From Sphagnum magellanicum (lineage: Eukaryota > Streptophyta > Sphagnopsida > Sphagnales > Sphagnaceae): a stretch of DNA of 64,000 nucleotides. The translations under genes were made by a program, and so were the position numbers. Positions within the stretch are counted from its first letter, which is position 1. The number at the start of each line of letters is the position of its first letter. Below, one piece after another: positions 12,355-23,654 of the stretch. The DNA is taken from positions 7,070,501 through 7,134,500 of the forward strand of contig CM038925.1 in the NCBI GenBank assembly GCA_021904315.1. The letters are read 5' to 3'. The notes beneath the pieces were generated by a model. That model worked only from the letters and a program-made list of their open reading frames with translations, did no database searches and was not told the origin of the DNA.

Positions 12355-13934
12355 TGTATTCATCAAGGTGGCCCTATGATAGGCCTTTGGTTGCCCTTGC
12401 CCATTTTTGAACTTTTTATTTAGTCACAATTCCGTTTATTTCATGTTTATTCCTTAGCATTGTTAACGATACTCACATTCGAGGTCCTCCTTCCTTGGTA
12501 TCCATACTTCTTAAGTATCTAACATCCTAATTTAGTGAGATTGGTCTTTTAGTACAACCACAAAAATGTGTTGATTGATTCTCATTGGGCCAACCTAACA
12601 ATTTCACTCTACCAACATTATTTAACACCTCATTTGATGGCTTCAAGTCTTGGGTGTTCCAATGAGAGATTTCTTTTGTTCATATCTTCTTTCATTGATG
12701 ATTATTTATTAAAAGATTTCAAGCATGTTGATTCATTCCATAGGAGGGTGAAATCATGACTTTGTGTCAAATTGTTTTTTACAAGTAACCATTTTTAAAA
12801 AATGTAATTCAAGTAAAAATATTATTGTTCACAATAATTAATATCATGATAATATTTCACTTTATGATTATAATGTTGAAAAACCTCATTTTGAAAGTAA
12901 ATTTAAGTAGGCTTTTTAAAAATGCATCTACTTGCACAAGATTTTCGATCTTACAAAATGAGTTATAAATAGATGAAATATTGATTTTTTAAAACTTTCA
13001 AATTAATGAAGACCTAAAAGAAACTTATGTATTGCCAAATTATGCATGTTATAATCATAATATATCAAAATTTCAATGTGAAGTAGGTTTGAACACCACA
13101 TTAACCAGGCATTTTCATACATACTTTTAATCTACTTTTATGATACCAAAGTTCTTCAAATTTTGTATGTAACTTATTATAAACTAAATGCAATGATATG
13201 TGTTTCCATATTCCTACTTAAAGATATTTTGAACGTAATTTCTTGTGTTTATATTAAAAAATGTTTCATTTTAAATTTGGTCTACTTTAAATTGTTGACA
13301 CTTAGGATGGGTGAAATACATGTAATATTACAATTATAACTTGATGTTTTATGCAACACATGTTATACCTACTTTGATGCATCCTTCTTAGTTCACATTC
13401 TTAAATCGTCTTATGCCTTTCGACCTAGTTTTATTCATGTGTTTGGGTGTTTTATAGGTCATGAATCTTTTATTGGTTTTAATGGAAACACAAGCCATCA
13501 TCAAAATTCTTTGCCCATCTTGGGGGGTAGGGGGAGGGCGGGACGGAGCTAGTAGTTTCATTTCTATTTTCACCTCCACCGTCGCAACATTCTAAGGGAG
13601 TTCATTGGTTATTTCATATTTGATTTTTCATTTTTTGGTTTAATAACATCTTTTTTTTGTTGGAAGTTCTAGTTCACATTCATTATAACATGCTTTCTAT
13701 CCAATAATAATTGAAAGTAATTTGGGAACTCCTACCCCTTGTGGCAAATGGGTGCTTTTCTTTTTTTTAAATGCCTCATCAAGAAACAAATTGAATGACT
13801 TCAAGATTCCATTTTAAGATGTATGCACCATCACACACTTTCTAACATTTTTTAAAAATATGGCATCTAATGTCCATTGAACTCACATCGTTTGATGCTT
13901 AGGATTAAAGCTCACATTTCAAACAAATCTATGA
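12355..13934. other. AT-rich DNA without clear features
   Basis: No sustained frame or repeat is evident. Open stretches at 12568-12759 and 13388-13579 (minus) are short and have no recognisable motif. A G-rich interruption near 13526-13542 is notable only for composition. Confidence 0.4.
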
Positions 13935-14150
13935 ATGTTTTGCTTGTTATTAGATGTTTTCTCCACCACCCTACAAATTTGACTCATATTACACCATCCT
14001 TCAATCACAAGCCTCCCTCATTTTGAAGGCATTCATCTCATCAACCCTTTTGGTATCCATCTAATACAATGTTCCCATGGCAGTGAATGCACATGTATGC
14101 ATGATGTCATTTGTGATGTTTAGGTATACATGGCAAAAGAAACTATTTTA
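13935..14150 (-). repeat. Dispersed coding-like repeat R6, copy 1
   Basis: The reverse complement aligns with 59195-59400 over about 200 bp. Both contain GTGCATTCANTGCCATGGG and the tail AAGGATGGNGTA...AANTTTGTAGGG. One shared frame reads CIHCHG early and LKDGV...FVG later, so the source was probably protein-coding. Both copies are broken and the family is not recognised. Two closely spaced Cys and His residues hint at a metal-binding motif, which is inference only. Confidence 0.5.
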
Positions 14151-14641
14151 CTTTTCATGTGGTTTGAAAATATTTACACATTTTTCCCTGTTCCACATTT
14201 TAAACATCCAAAAGTTGGGTTGAAATTGCCTTCTCAAAGGATGGATTCCTAACCCTTACAAACATAGTCAGTGCTAATCCAACCTATGTAAACATTCTAT
14301 CCCAAACATCATGTGCATGGAGTTTTGCAGGTTTATAAATAGCTTAAACAAATGAATGGAATTATGAAAATCATCATTAGGTAAATCAATTCCTCCTCCT
14401 TTCGATAGAAGTTTTCAATTGTTTGCATGAATAAGGTGACAATTTCTTACAAGTTTGTGCCAACATTGTATGAGGAATGAAAGGTCCAAAAGGTCCCCCC
14501 TTTTCAATCCTAATCACTTTATTTAGAAAAAAGGTTTTCAATTCTATTCCAAAAGATGCAGGCTTCTATTGCTAAAAGTTGAGCAATAGCCATGGGACTA
14601 GTTCCATATCGAGTTCCACCACTTGTAGACCCCTACCCAAT

Positions 14642-14683
14642 TACGGCTAGAATGAACTAGTAGCCACCAATGCACCAGTTGGC
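14642..14683 (-). repeat. Terminal fragment of repeat R4
   Basis: The reverse complement CAACTGGTGCATTGGTGG followed by GTTCATTCTAGCC matches 20886-20930 and the complement of 42545-42585. All three end near a GNTTCANTCTAGCC phrase. This appears to be one end of a dispersed element whose other end was not found here. Confidence 0.5.
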
Positions 14684-14814
14684 CATTCTGTCCACTAGAT
14701 GGGCTGTGTTTTTTCCTTCGATGCTAGATGGGGTTCATCGCAATCCAGTTCTTTTCATTGTTGACCACTATATTTTTTTTTTTGGGTTTGTTCTTGGTTG
14801 TTTTTTCCCTAGAC

Positions 14815-15520
14815 CTAACCTCACACGTAGTTACCCTACTCACCTTCCTACCCTCATAAATATTGTACCAACCTTGGTACCTTATTAATTATCCCTTATT
14901 AACATAGCTACTTTAATAACTAGTTATCCTATTGACCTAACTACTATATTAAACTACCTATCCTACTAACCTAGCCAACCTATTAATTATATACCCTACT
15001 TATTTAACTTCCTTACTGACCTAATCATTATACTAACTACCTACCTTACTGACCTAGCTACATTACTATTTAGTAACCCTATATACACAACCACCCTATT
15101 GACATAAATACTTTACAAATTTAGTCACCTTGATAAAGTAACTTGTTTCCTATGTACTAACTTGCCTATCTACTTAGCTACCTTGCTAGTGTAACTTTCT
15201 TTCTACCTACAAGCCTACCTACTCTAATAACCTATTTACCTTGTTCCCTGAACTTTCTTTCTATTTACTAACTTGCCTATTAGCCCAACTACCTACCTAT
15301 ATACCTATTTACCTATGTACAAGCCTACCTACTTTAATAACTTATCTACCTTGCTCCTTGAACTTCCTTTCTATTTATTAACTCGCCTACTAACCCAACT
15401 ACCTATTTATATACCTACTTACCCACCTATGCACACACCTTTCTTACCTACCATTATGTTCACCTACCTACCTATGCTTTTTACATAACCAAATACCTAA
15501 TTAATTACCTACTCATTTTT
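14815..15520 (+). repeat. Degenerate CTAC/CCTA satellite
   Basis: About 700 bp is dominated by CTACCTA, CCTACT and ACCTA words spaced by short AT-rich links. It contains a better conserved tandem duplication at 15211-15430. Immediately after it come C runs (about 15521-15541). Open frames across it, such as 15273-15488, reflect low complexity rather than protein coding. Confidence 0.8.
15211..15430 (+). repeat. Two 110-bp tandem units in the CTAC satellite
   Basis: Unit 1 starts AAGCCTACCTACT at 15211 and unit 2 starts with the same word at 15321, giving a period of exactly 110 bp. The units also share the CTATTTA, ACTTGCC/ACTCGCC and CCAACTACCTA blocks. A partial earlier unit ends near 15210. 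This is a higher-order repeat within the tetranucleotide satellite. Confidence 0.8.
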
Positions 15521-16937
15521 CCCACCCCCCCAACCCCCCAATCCTACTTATTAATTTATTAAGGTTCACCTTAATTCATGGATGATGAACATAGGTCCCC
15601 ATACGTAAATATTACAAATAATTTATAGTGGAAACAATGTCATAATTGTAGCCATTTTGGTTTAGTTAATGCATGTTTTACTAAATTTTGTTTACCTAAT
15701 TTATTTATGGAATGGACATTACAATACATCTTTTCATGTAATTATTATAAGTATGTATTATTGGATTATGGTTTAGGTTTAACGTTGGGACACATAAATT
15801 AGTTAACGAGTTTTTCACAAATCTATAATAATTAACTTAAACTAAGCTAAATTTGGGGGGGGAAATTTTAAGGTTTAGACATATGTGAAGTAATATAATT
15901 TCATTCTATATCTTTTCAAATAGAATGGAAAAATTTAATTTGGAGAGATCACACAAAGGTAAAAAACATATATATATATATATGGTTTTTTGAAAAATTA
16001 TTTAATTTTTTTAAAGATTAAGGTTTTTTTTTGTTAGTAAATCTTTGTAATTAAAAACTTTAAAATTTGTTTTCTAAACCTTTTTTTTTTTGCATTATAT
16101 AATTTGTATAATTTGTATATTTGTTGGGTTTAAGGCATATATCATTAGGACTTTTTTTTGTTAGGGTTTGTATAGTTAGGGTTGTAATAAGGCTTATGGA
16201 AAGATATTATTTGGATTTTTAGGGTTATTCCTTATGATTTAATGTTTAAGAATTTTGTTCATATATATCAAATCTTAAGGTTTGTACTCTAGACTTTGCT
16301 CATTGTATTGGTTTTTTATTTTATCACTTGTTTAGATTTATACATAATTATGAATATTTTTTGTTTCCATATGTTCCATAGTTGTTAAAGTTCAATATTT
16401 CCTGACCCATATTTGTTTAAATGCAATACCCATATCATATTGTGATAATTCATTAACCATGAAATATAAAAATATTTTTTAAATATTTGATTCCCCATTA
16501 ATACATCATGAAATTCATATTTTCAAAATTATTTATTCACCTTATAGTATGATTTAACATATATAAAAATGAACATAATGCAAAATTAGTCACATTGATG
16601 ATATAAGGGGCTAGGTTTTAATGTTAAATTTACTATTTAATGTTAGAATTATGGTTTAGGTTTAAAGTTTAGGACACATAAATTAATTGACATGTTTTTT
16701 TACAAGTCTATAATAATTAAAATAAAATTGGGGTGCATTTTGGGCAGAATTTTTTAAGCTTAAACATATGTAAAACAAATGTCATTTTATATTTTTTTAA
16801 AGAAAGTGAAAAAACTTAATTTGAAAATATTACCAAATGGTAAGAGATATACCTTCTTTTGTGTTTTGTTATAAATTTTATTTAATTATTCAAAAAGTTA
16901 AGGCCAAATTTCTAATTTGCGAAAATAAGTATGTGTG

Positions 16938-17270
16938 CGAGTATTACAAAATATGAATACCTAGTCATAAATGCAATACCCATATTCAAGTTCGTTTTAA
17001 TATAACCCATAGGTGATTTAGGTAATTTGAGGTGTAGACCCAACTTTAAATGTAATACCCACATGTAGGGTTATTTTGAAATAACTAGTATATAATTTGG
17101 GTGGCCTTTTAATGAAAACCAAAACCTATATGTAATACTTACATGCAAGTTCATTTTGAAATAATTCATAGGTGATTTATACAACCTTAGGTGAAAAATT
17201 AACCTTAAATGCAATACCCACATGTAAGGTCACTTCAAAATAAGTGATTTGGGTACCCAAAATATGTCTT
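16938..17270 (-). repeat. About four 80-bp units carrying ATGYAATACCCACAT
   Basis: Unit starts fall near 16968, 17047, 17127 and 17207. Each holds ATGCAATACCCA or a close variant, then a GTTCATTTTGAAATAA-like block and usually ATAGGTGATTT. The core, read on the minus strand, is the GGGTATTGCAT word that is repeated in plus orientation at 17613-17830. Confidence 0.75.
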
Positions 17271-17612
17271 TTTATATACCTAAATTAGTTTTATGACAAT
17301 TAATTATCATGAATAATTATGTAAAATAATGATTTGAATAACTTATCAACATTAAAAATTTAATTAAAATATAAATGAAATATCAAATTATTGATTTGAT
17401 TTTTTAATCTAAGTTTTAATTATATGAATAATTAAGGTTCAACCAAATAATCAATTAATTAATATTTAAAAAGTGATTGTTTAAATATGATAATCAATCA
17501 TTTACATTATTTGAAATATTTTTTTAGTAATTCCTTAATTATGACATTATTTATTGATACTTAGACTAAATTATTATGTCATATGAATCCCATAAATATT
17601 ACAATGGAAACT

Positions 17613-17830
17613 TATATGCAAGTATTGCAAAAGATGTTAAAAGTCAACAACTAGATTTATATGCGAGTATTGCAGTGGATGTAAAAAAACTAATAACTAT
17701 TTACGAGACCTATATGCGGGTATTGCAATGGATGTAAAAAAATCAACAACTATTACGAAACTTATATGCGGGTATTGTAATGGATGTAAAAAAAACAACA
17801 ATTATTTACAAGACTTAAATGTGGGTATTA
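17613..17830 (+). repeat. Four to five 45-53-bp units carrying TATATGCGGGTATTGCA
   Basis: Unit starts lie near 17613, 17658, 17711, 17763 and 17816. Each contains TATATGCGGGTATTGCAATG or a variant, then GATGTAAAAAAA and a CAACAANTATT block. It is the inverted counterpart of the array at 16938-17270. Confidence 0.8.
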
Positions 17831-18239
17831 CATATTTGAAATGGCCTTATGGAAATTATAATAGAAAGGATGTAAGTATTGCACAATGTTCATTTTGATC
17901 TTTGTAAACCTTAAATAAATTAATGTTACCTATTCATAGGGGCCTATTTAAGTTTTGATTCTTACATTTAAAGTATTAAGAAAATTATGAAAAAGAAGAC
18001 ATATATAATTGACCATATACCCATCAAACAAGTGTGATTAGAAGAAATTATTATATTTATAAAAGATGTACAAACATGAGTGGATCAAAAAATGTTAAAA
18101 TGAAAGAATTTTTTTAAAAATAATATATCAAAGGATCAAAGTTTAAAAATTGGGTAGTCCAAAAAATGACAGGGTTGAAAAAACCTAACTAATTATATAA
18201 AGTGGAAACCTTAAACCATATCATTATCTACAATCATGT

Positions 18240-19112
18240 GTTTAACTTGATAAGTAGTTACTGCATTTGCAGCCCTTGTTGCATGACGAGTAATGTACAA
18301 ATGGCGACGTTGCATTTCAACCTAAATTACATTTGCAACAAACTCTTCCTTTGTTATGCCCTGGAGTTTATAAACACCCAAAAACCACCAAATTAAACCC
18401 TAACACACCTTGGATGAAACAAAATTATATAAAAAAACATTGATTATTATGTTTTCTTACCTTCCATGAATCATTTTATATTCATGGAAATCTAATACAT
18501 TAGTCAATTCTTATGTTCGATTTGTTTTAGTGGATTCTCGATCCCAATTTTTGACATCCCATGCCATTTTTAATCGTTGTGCATATGTAAAATGGGTGGA
18601 TCGAATCATCTTTTGAAATTTTTCATCCTTCTTCATTCGTGATGTTGCATCTCAAGGCACGCTTTCCACACCCTAGGCATTAAAACCTAACACCTGCAAT
18701 AATTGCTCTGAAGTTAATTTGACCAAAGTTGATTTTGGTAATGGTGGACATTAGTCTGTAACAATTATTAGCTTATCCCATCCGCATTGGGCTTTGGCAT
18801 GAGCACAACTAACAACCTTTTGATCATTCTACCTTTGCATGGCCATGGCATCTCCCAAGATGTGAAAGTTCATTTTAACATGGTCTTGATGTCAAAGACC
18901 TCCTGTAGAAGTTAAAGGCCTCCCAAGTTTGACTTTTTCTGCCACCAAACCATGCATCTCCTTCAAATGTTTAATCAACAACCATTTGGCAAAATATGCG
19001 ACAATGCAAGTGCCAACTTTACATTTCCATTTCAACCCAACCTTGGTTTATTCTTTGTCCTTTCGAATCATATTAAGTGGCAAGGAAGTGTCGGTGGCTA
19101 AAAGGCCTGGTT
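18240..19112 (-). pseudogene. Broken C2H2 zinc-finger gene, unknown family
   Basis: On the minus strand, 19112-18461 holds one long protein-like frame broken by several stops. A C2H2 finger lies at 19023-18952: CKVGTC (C-x4-C), then AYFAKWLLIKH (12-residue linker) and HLKEMH (H-x4-H). A basic KLGRP segment follows, then HQDHVKMNFHILGDAMAMQR, LPKSTLVKLTSEQLLQVLG, and KKDEKFQKMIRSTHFTYAQR. The frame ends at GGAAG|GTAAG (18461/18460), a good splice donor. About 98 bp on, CTCCAG|G opens a second patch (18360-18240) with a Cys-rich string ending CNKGCKCSNY, perhaps a second exon. C2H2 fingers bind DNA or RNA; the rest is unrecognised. It could be a mobile-element protein or a host regulator. No full gene remains. 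Confidence 0.55.
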
Positions 19113-19785
19113 AATTTCAAGTTCCGAACCTAAACCAAGAAATATATATTTTTAAATCATTATTTTGTAATAAAAAAAATTCTAACCCCTAAAACCTTAC
19201 ACATAAAAAGTTCAAAAAATAGAATGCGGGTATTACAAAACATAAAATCACACAATTAGATATAATTCCTACAAACTTTAACTATTTTCAAGTATTGCAA
19301 TAAAAAAATTTTGATAAAAAAAATCCTACACTTTCCATCAAATGATGCAAGGTGCGGATATAATTAAACTTTTAAAAACTTGTACAATTTTTTTAATTTT
19401 CATTTAATCTAATGTATGTAAATTCTAAAACAATCTAACCCACCATTTTTTGAGTAAAATTCTCAATATGTATTAGGAATGATTTCATCATTTGAATTAT
19501 AAACCGTCACCATTGTCAACTCTAAGCCACATAGATTGTTTGATTCATTAATTTTCAGTTTTGATGGAGCAACATTTTGTTCTTCAAGTCCCAGTTATAA
19601 TGGATCAACATTTTGCTTCCCAATTGTATGTTTCGATGAAACAACATTTTGCTTCTTAAATTCCAAATCACCACCACCTTTTTTCAATCTCCTTCCTCTA
19701 GCCATTACAACCTCCAACATTAAAAAAAACCACCATTTAATTGTTAATTCTAATGAACTAGACCAAAAGGACCAAGAAAAAAAGA

Positions 19786-20560
19786 GGCGATGGTAGCCTA
19801 CTGCCATTGCCTTCTCATAACACCACCACCATAGAAGAAGGTCATTGTTGTCGTCATTTTCTTCACAGCAAAACCACCAAAAAAGATGACGACAACTTGT
19901 AACAAAGTCATCAAAGAAGGTGATGGAAGTTGTCGTCGTTTTCTTTTTCTTCTCTGTAACACCACCACAAAAGAAGACGACGACACATTGTCGTCATTTT
20001 TTTCTTCTCAAACACAAAAAAGGCAATGGCCGTTGGTTTGTTCGTTGCAACACCACTAGATAAGAAGATGATGGCATGTTGCCATTGTTTTTTCTTCTTA
20101 AACATAGAGAAGAAGGTGACAATAGCTTACTGCTATTGCCTTTTTCATTATAACATCACCACAAAAGAAGATGATGGCACATTGCCATTATCATCTTCTT
20201 CTGAAACACAATAAAGGCAATGGCAGTTGTTGCCATCGCCTTCTTCTTTGCAATAAAACCACAGAAGAAGACGATGGTGCATTGTTGTCATCTTTTTCTT
20301 TTGAAACACAAAGAAGAAGGTGACAACAATAGCTGTTGTCGCTTTCTTCACTGCAATAGAACCACAGAAGAAGACAACGGTGCAATGTCCGTCTTTTTTT
20401 TCTCTGCAACATCACCATAGAAAAAGGTGATGGTAGCTAATGTCGTCGCCTTCTACTTGTTTGCAACAAAACCATAAAAGAAAAGGATGACACATTAATG
20501 TCGTCTTCTTCTTTTCCAACATAGAAAAGAAGGTGATGACAACAAGTTGCAAGAACCTTA
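19786..20560. repeat. Tandem hairpin array, about 100-bp units of two half-units
   Basis: The recurring phrase ACCACAGAAGAAGACGATGG or variants occurs at about 19956, 20048, 20152, 20252 and 20351, spaced near 100 bp, with AACACAAAGAAGAAGGTGAC half-units between. Most half-units hold a short inverted repeat: GACAACA/TGTTGTC near 20320, GATGATGGCA/TGCCATTATCATC near 20170, GACAATAGC/GCTATTGCC near 20118, and GGCGATGGTA/TGCCATTGCC at 19786-19811. Trinucleotide-like composition leaves several frames open on both strands, which explains eight overlapping 60-90-codon readings. None looks like a real gene. Confidence 0.8.
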
Positions 20561-20885
20561 TGCAAGAAAATAACAAAAAAAAAATGAAGAGAAGGGAAGG
20601 AGCTTACCTTCAAGCTCTTGTTTTGCCCTCTCATTTCTAGCTCTCGCTTCAAGTGCAATGTCCTGGCTACTAATTTTGCCCTCCCACTTCAAGCTTTCCC
20701 AAGTGTTGATGATGGAGTGAGCGCAAAATGAGGTGAGGTAGGTAGGAGGGAGGAGGCAAGTAGGAAGGAGGTAGGTAGGAGGAAAAACTTTGGGGCAGAG
20801 AAAAGGCTGAAAAGACCAAAAACCTTGGGTAGGGGAGGATGAGTTTTTGGTTCATCCTCAAAACAACTTGAATGGCCTCATCCTC

Positions 20886-20930
20886 AACTGGTGCACTAGT
20901 GGGTGTTGGTTCACTCTAGCCCCCAATTAC
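20886..20930 (+). repeat. Terminal fragment of repeat R4
   Basis: CAACTGGTGCACTAGTGGG and GTTCACTCTAGCCCCC match the complements of 14642-14683 and 42545-42585. It lies just after the hairpin array and a GGAGG-rich purine stretch (20725-20790). Confidence 0.5.
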
Positions 20931-21684
20931 CGCTTAAGTGGAGGCATTTACTGGCCCTTTTGTACTATTTAGAGGTTTAGAACTAAACCTAGTTATATAT
21001 TGTTTAAAGGTTGTACTTCATCTAAAGTACAATGTAAAGACCAATTTATTGATGCCATTGGAGATGGCCACCAACAAATGAATAATTTCCTAAATTATCA
21101 TGCTTATCTATGGTTCAAAGCTTTGGAAAAAGATTGTCACTATTTCATTTTATTTTTGCAAAAATTCGAAAAAAATAAAAAAGTATTTCAAATTGCCAAA
21201 TTTCTATAGATAGTTCAAGTTGGGAGCACAAAATATACATTGATGTTTTAAAATTTTCCTTCATTTTTATAGCCAAATTTGGCTAAATCAGCGTATTGAT
21301 AATCACCACCTTGGCTACATCCCAAAATTGAACAAAAAATACCCTGGTTCGAAGTTGAGAGTGGGGAGTTTTGGTGTCAGAGACTCCAGAGGCAGGTTGC
21401 ATCATTTTGCATAGTAAAAAAACTCAGAATCAAAGACAAGAAGTACAAAATAGTTGGTGAAATGGCACTTGCTAGGGATGGGATGTACTACCAGCTGGCA
21501 ATCCCATGCAACTTAGCATCTGAAGGCTTTGTCTCTGCAAAGTGTATATTACGCTCTGGAGCAATTCAAAAACATGCAAAGTATCTGTGATTGACTTGAG
21601 CACCGGGGTACCACAAATTACACTGATGCATAGAAAGTGGAGCCACATTGGCAACATACAAATGTACTTATTAGCAGATGCATA
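20931..21684. other. Unassigned DNA before the MITE cluster
   Basis: No repeats or recognisable gene. Overlapping open stretches on both strands at 21472-21799 (96 and 85 codons) contradict each other and match nothing I know. GC content rises from about 21.3 kb onward. Confidence 0.35.
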
Positions 21685-21687
21685 TAA

Positions 21688-21970
21688 GAGCATCTCCACC
21701 AACGCCACACCCATAAAACTGAAACTGGGACTTACTAATAGCAACCCACTTGGACCAATCAAACTATGTAGCCCATCACAAACAGAGAGCAGTCAGTAAA
21801 TACAATTTGACTGTGTTGTGTTTATTAGGCTGTTCCAGCCGCCTCCAGGGCTCTGAAAGCAGTGGGCTTTGTCCAGGGTCCCAGGCAGTCGTCTTCCACT
21901 GGATTCACTGATGAACCTCATCCGAGATTTCCAGTGCAGGGCCACATCCTGAGCGTTGATGGAGATGCTC
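21688..21970. mobile_element. MITE with GAGCATCTCCA termini (283 bp), TAA duplication
   Basis: Termini GAGCATCTCCACCAACGC (left) and the complement of GCGTTGATGGAGATGCTC (right) match at 17 of 18 bases. TAA stands immediately outside both ends (21685-21687 and 21971-21973). GAGCATCTCCA ends occur widely on plant MITEs, and 3-bp TWA duplications are typical of PIF/Harbinger. No transposase frame fits in 283 bp, so the element is non-autonomous. The well-kept termini suggest it is among the younger insertions here. Confidence 0.9.
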
Positions 21971-22287
21971 TAAGGACTAGTACTCGCGTACCCGTCTTCG
22001 GATATTCAATAATCTGGCAATGTTGCCCTCACACACCTTCTCTCCTTTTCATTCCTATACTGTCAGTTTATTGAATTTTTGTAGTCAAAGCTTTCATCTA
22101 GAAAGATTGTATGTTGCCCACTGCCCAGTCCAGCAACTGGCCCACTCTTTCCCATGAAGCGTTGGGAGATACTTGGAGGGCACTTATATCAATGAATATC
22201 CATTATAGAAATGAGGAGGGATCTTAGGCCTACTCCTTATGAGCGGGAGGGATTATGCATTATAGTAGTGCGAGGCAAATTATGTAA

Positions 22288-22751
22288 GAGCACGCCCAGT
22301 GCCAGCCCCCATTTGAGCCTCTCTCTATCTATCAGCTTTTAGCACATTATAAAGGTGTAGTGTTAATTCCAGTGTTGGGAGGGTACAATGATTTTTCATA
22401 CCCTTGGGGTAAAGGTATGTATGATTAGAAAGAGAAGTACTCGCAGGGTAAGGGGTATACATGACATTTAAAAGAAAAGATACCCTCACATTACAAGATA
22501 TATAGGATTTTGGTTCCACAAACCTTAGAGCAAGGTGTTTGATGTCAAACATCACTTAAGGGTATGGGTAAAATAGTGGTATGGGTATCCCTAGAACAAT
22601 CATGGATGGCAGGTAGATATTTTTCAGAATTTTTTGCAAATGAAAAAAATAAAATAAATTAATACCTAACCAGCTTAGGTACTATAATAATTTACTGCTT
22701 CATCCAAAATATAGTGAACAGGCCATTCTATTACTGCTACTGGGCATACTC
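22288..22751. mobile_element. Related MITE with GAGCACGCCCAGTG termini (464 bp)
   Basis: The left end GAGCACGCCCAGTGCCAG and the complement of CTGCTACTGGGCATACTC match at 14 of 18 bases. TAA flanks both sides (22285-22287, 22752-22754), and the outer AATTAT is mirrored. The terminus design matches the element 300 bp upstream (GAGCA start, TAA target), but the interiors differ. Probably PIF/Harbinger-like and non-autonomous. Confidence 0.8.
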
Positions 22752-22880
22752 TAAGAAATAATTTCCCTCCCACTCTTAAGGAGTAAGTTTAAGTGGACAT
22801 GGCTTGTAATCTATACATGTTTAAGTTCATCATATCATTCATCTCCCACCGGTGCACCATGAAGGATGGATGGTAAATGT

Positions 22881-22968
22881 ACTTTGGAACAGGCCCGTTC
22901 CACCCAGGAATGTCTCACCTGCGATTCCAGTAAGTAATAACAGGTTCTTTGGAGGCCTATTCCAAAGT
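22881..22968. mobile_element. Miniature hairpin element (88 bp)
   Basis: ACTTTGGAACAGGCC at the left is mirrored by GGCCTATTCCAAAGT at the right, 14 of 15 bases. The interior is GC-richer than the surroundings. It could be a very small MITE or the core of a longer decayed one. Confidence 0.6.
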
Positions 22969-23171
22969 GGAACCAAATTTTCACCTCCAATCCACATTTC
23001 AAGTACCTTTCTTAATTGTTGATTGGCATTAAAATTGATATCCATAGTACCAAAAGTAAAGCTTGTCCCATCTAGGAAAACACATGCAAAAGTGCTTGAA
23101 TAGGACACAAAAACCAGTTACATATGTAATATTGTGGATCAATGGCATACTATATTGGTTATGTGTAAGGT

Positions 23172-23264
23172 AATGCCCGGGCTGGGGAATTCCCAAAATA
23201 ATGGGCCTCCAAGGTCAGAAGCACAAGGCCTGTCATTTCATGAACGCCCCAACCTGAGGGCATT
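23172..23264. mobile_element. Miniature hairpin element (93 bp)
   Basis: AATGCCCGGGCTGGGG...TTC at the left pairs with the complement of GAACGCCCCAACCTGAGGGCATT at the right. GTAATGCCC recurs at 42228, suggesting a dispersed family. No coding capacity. Confidence 0.6.
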
Positions 23265-23654
23265 GCATGGCATAAAGCCTGCTCGATGAAGCAGGTGAAA
23301 TGCTCAATGAAAGCTCAACAAAGACATGTAATCCTTGATGAGAGAGCATAATTTTTTATATGAAGAACCGGAACTGCCTCCTGGGAGCTGGGAGGGAAAT
23401 TCAGTTTCACAAAACCAGCTGTTGGTAGTGTTAAAAATCCAGCCAAGGGCTTTATACACTCTGGAACTGGCCTTGGCAGGCCCATCCCTCTTTTGCTGCT
23501 TTTGTGGTTGGAAGGGTCCTTCCATAGTTCATAATGAAATGGGAGTGACCCTGCAGGTGGACTGCTAGTTTTGCTTGCAAGGCTCACCTGGTGGCTTATC
23601 CTGCATAATGGCACCCACTCCATTGCACAAAGAAAAAGGAAGACAAAAGACTGA

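Noticed and set aside
16938-17830. CRISPR array
   Set aside because: Repeat words are short and imperfect, spacers are themselves similar, periods differ between arrays, and the DNA is plant-like.
19536-20658. Eight or more overlapping 60-86-codon frames on both strands
   Set aside because: All lie in or beside the hairpin array, whose trinucleotide-like units keep several frames open at once.
21472-21799. Real gene in the 96-codon minus or 85-codon plus stretch
   Set aside because: The frames overlap on opposite strands, have no recognisable motif, and the right end runs into a MITE.
23304-23623. 102-codon minus-strand gene
   Set aside because: Three frames are open over the same DNA, with no domain, between two MITEs.
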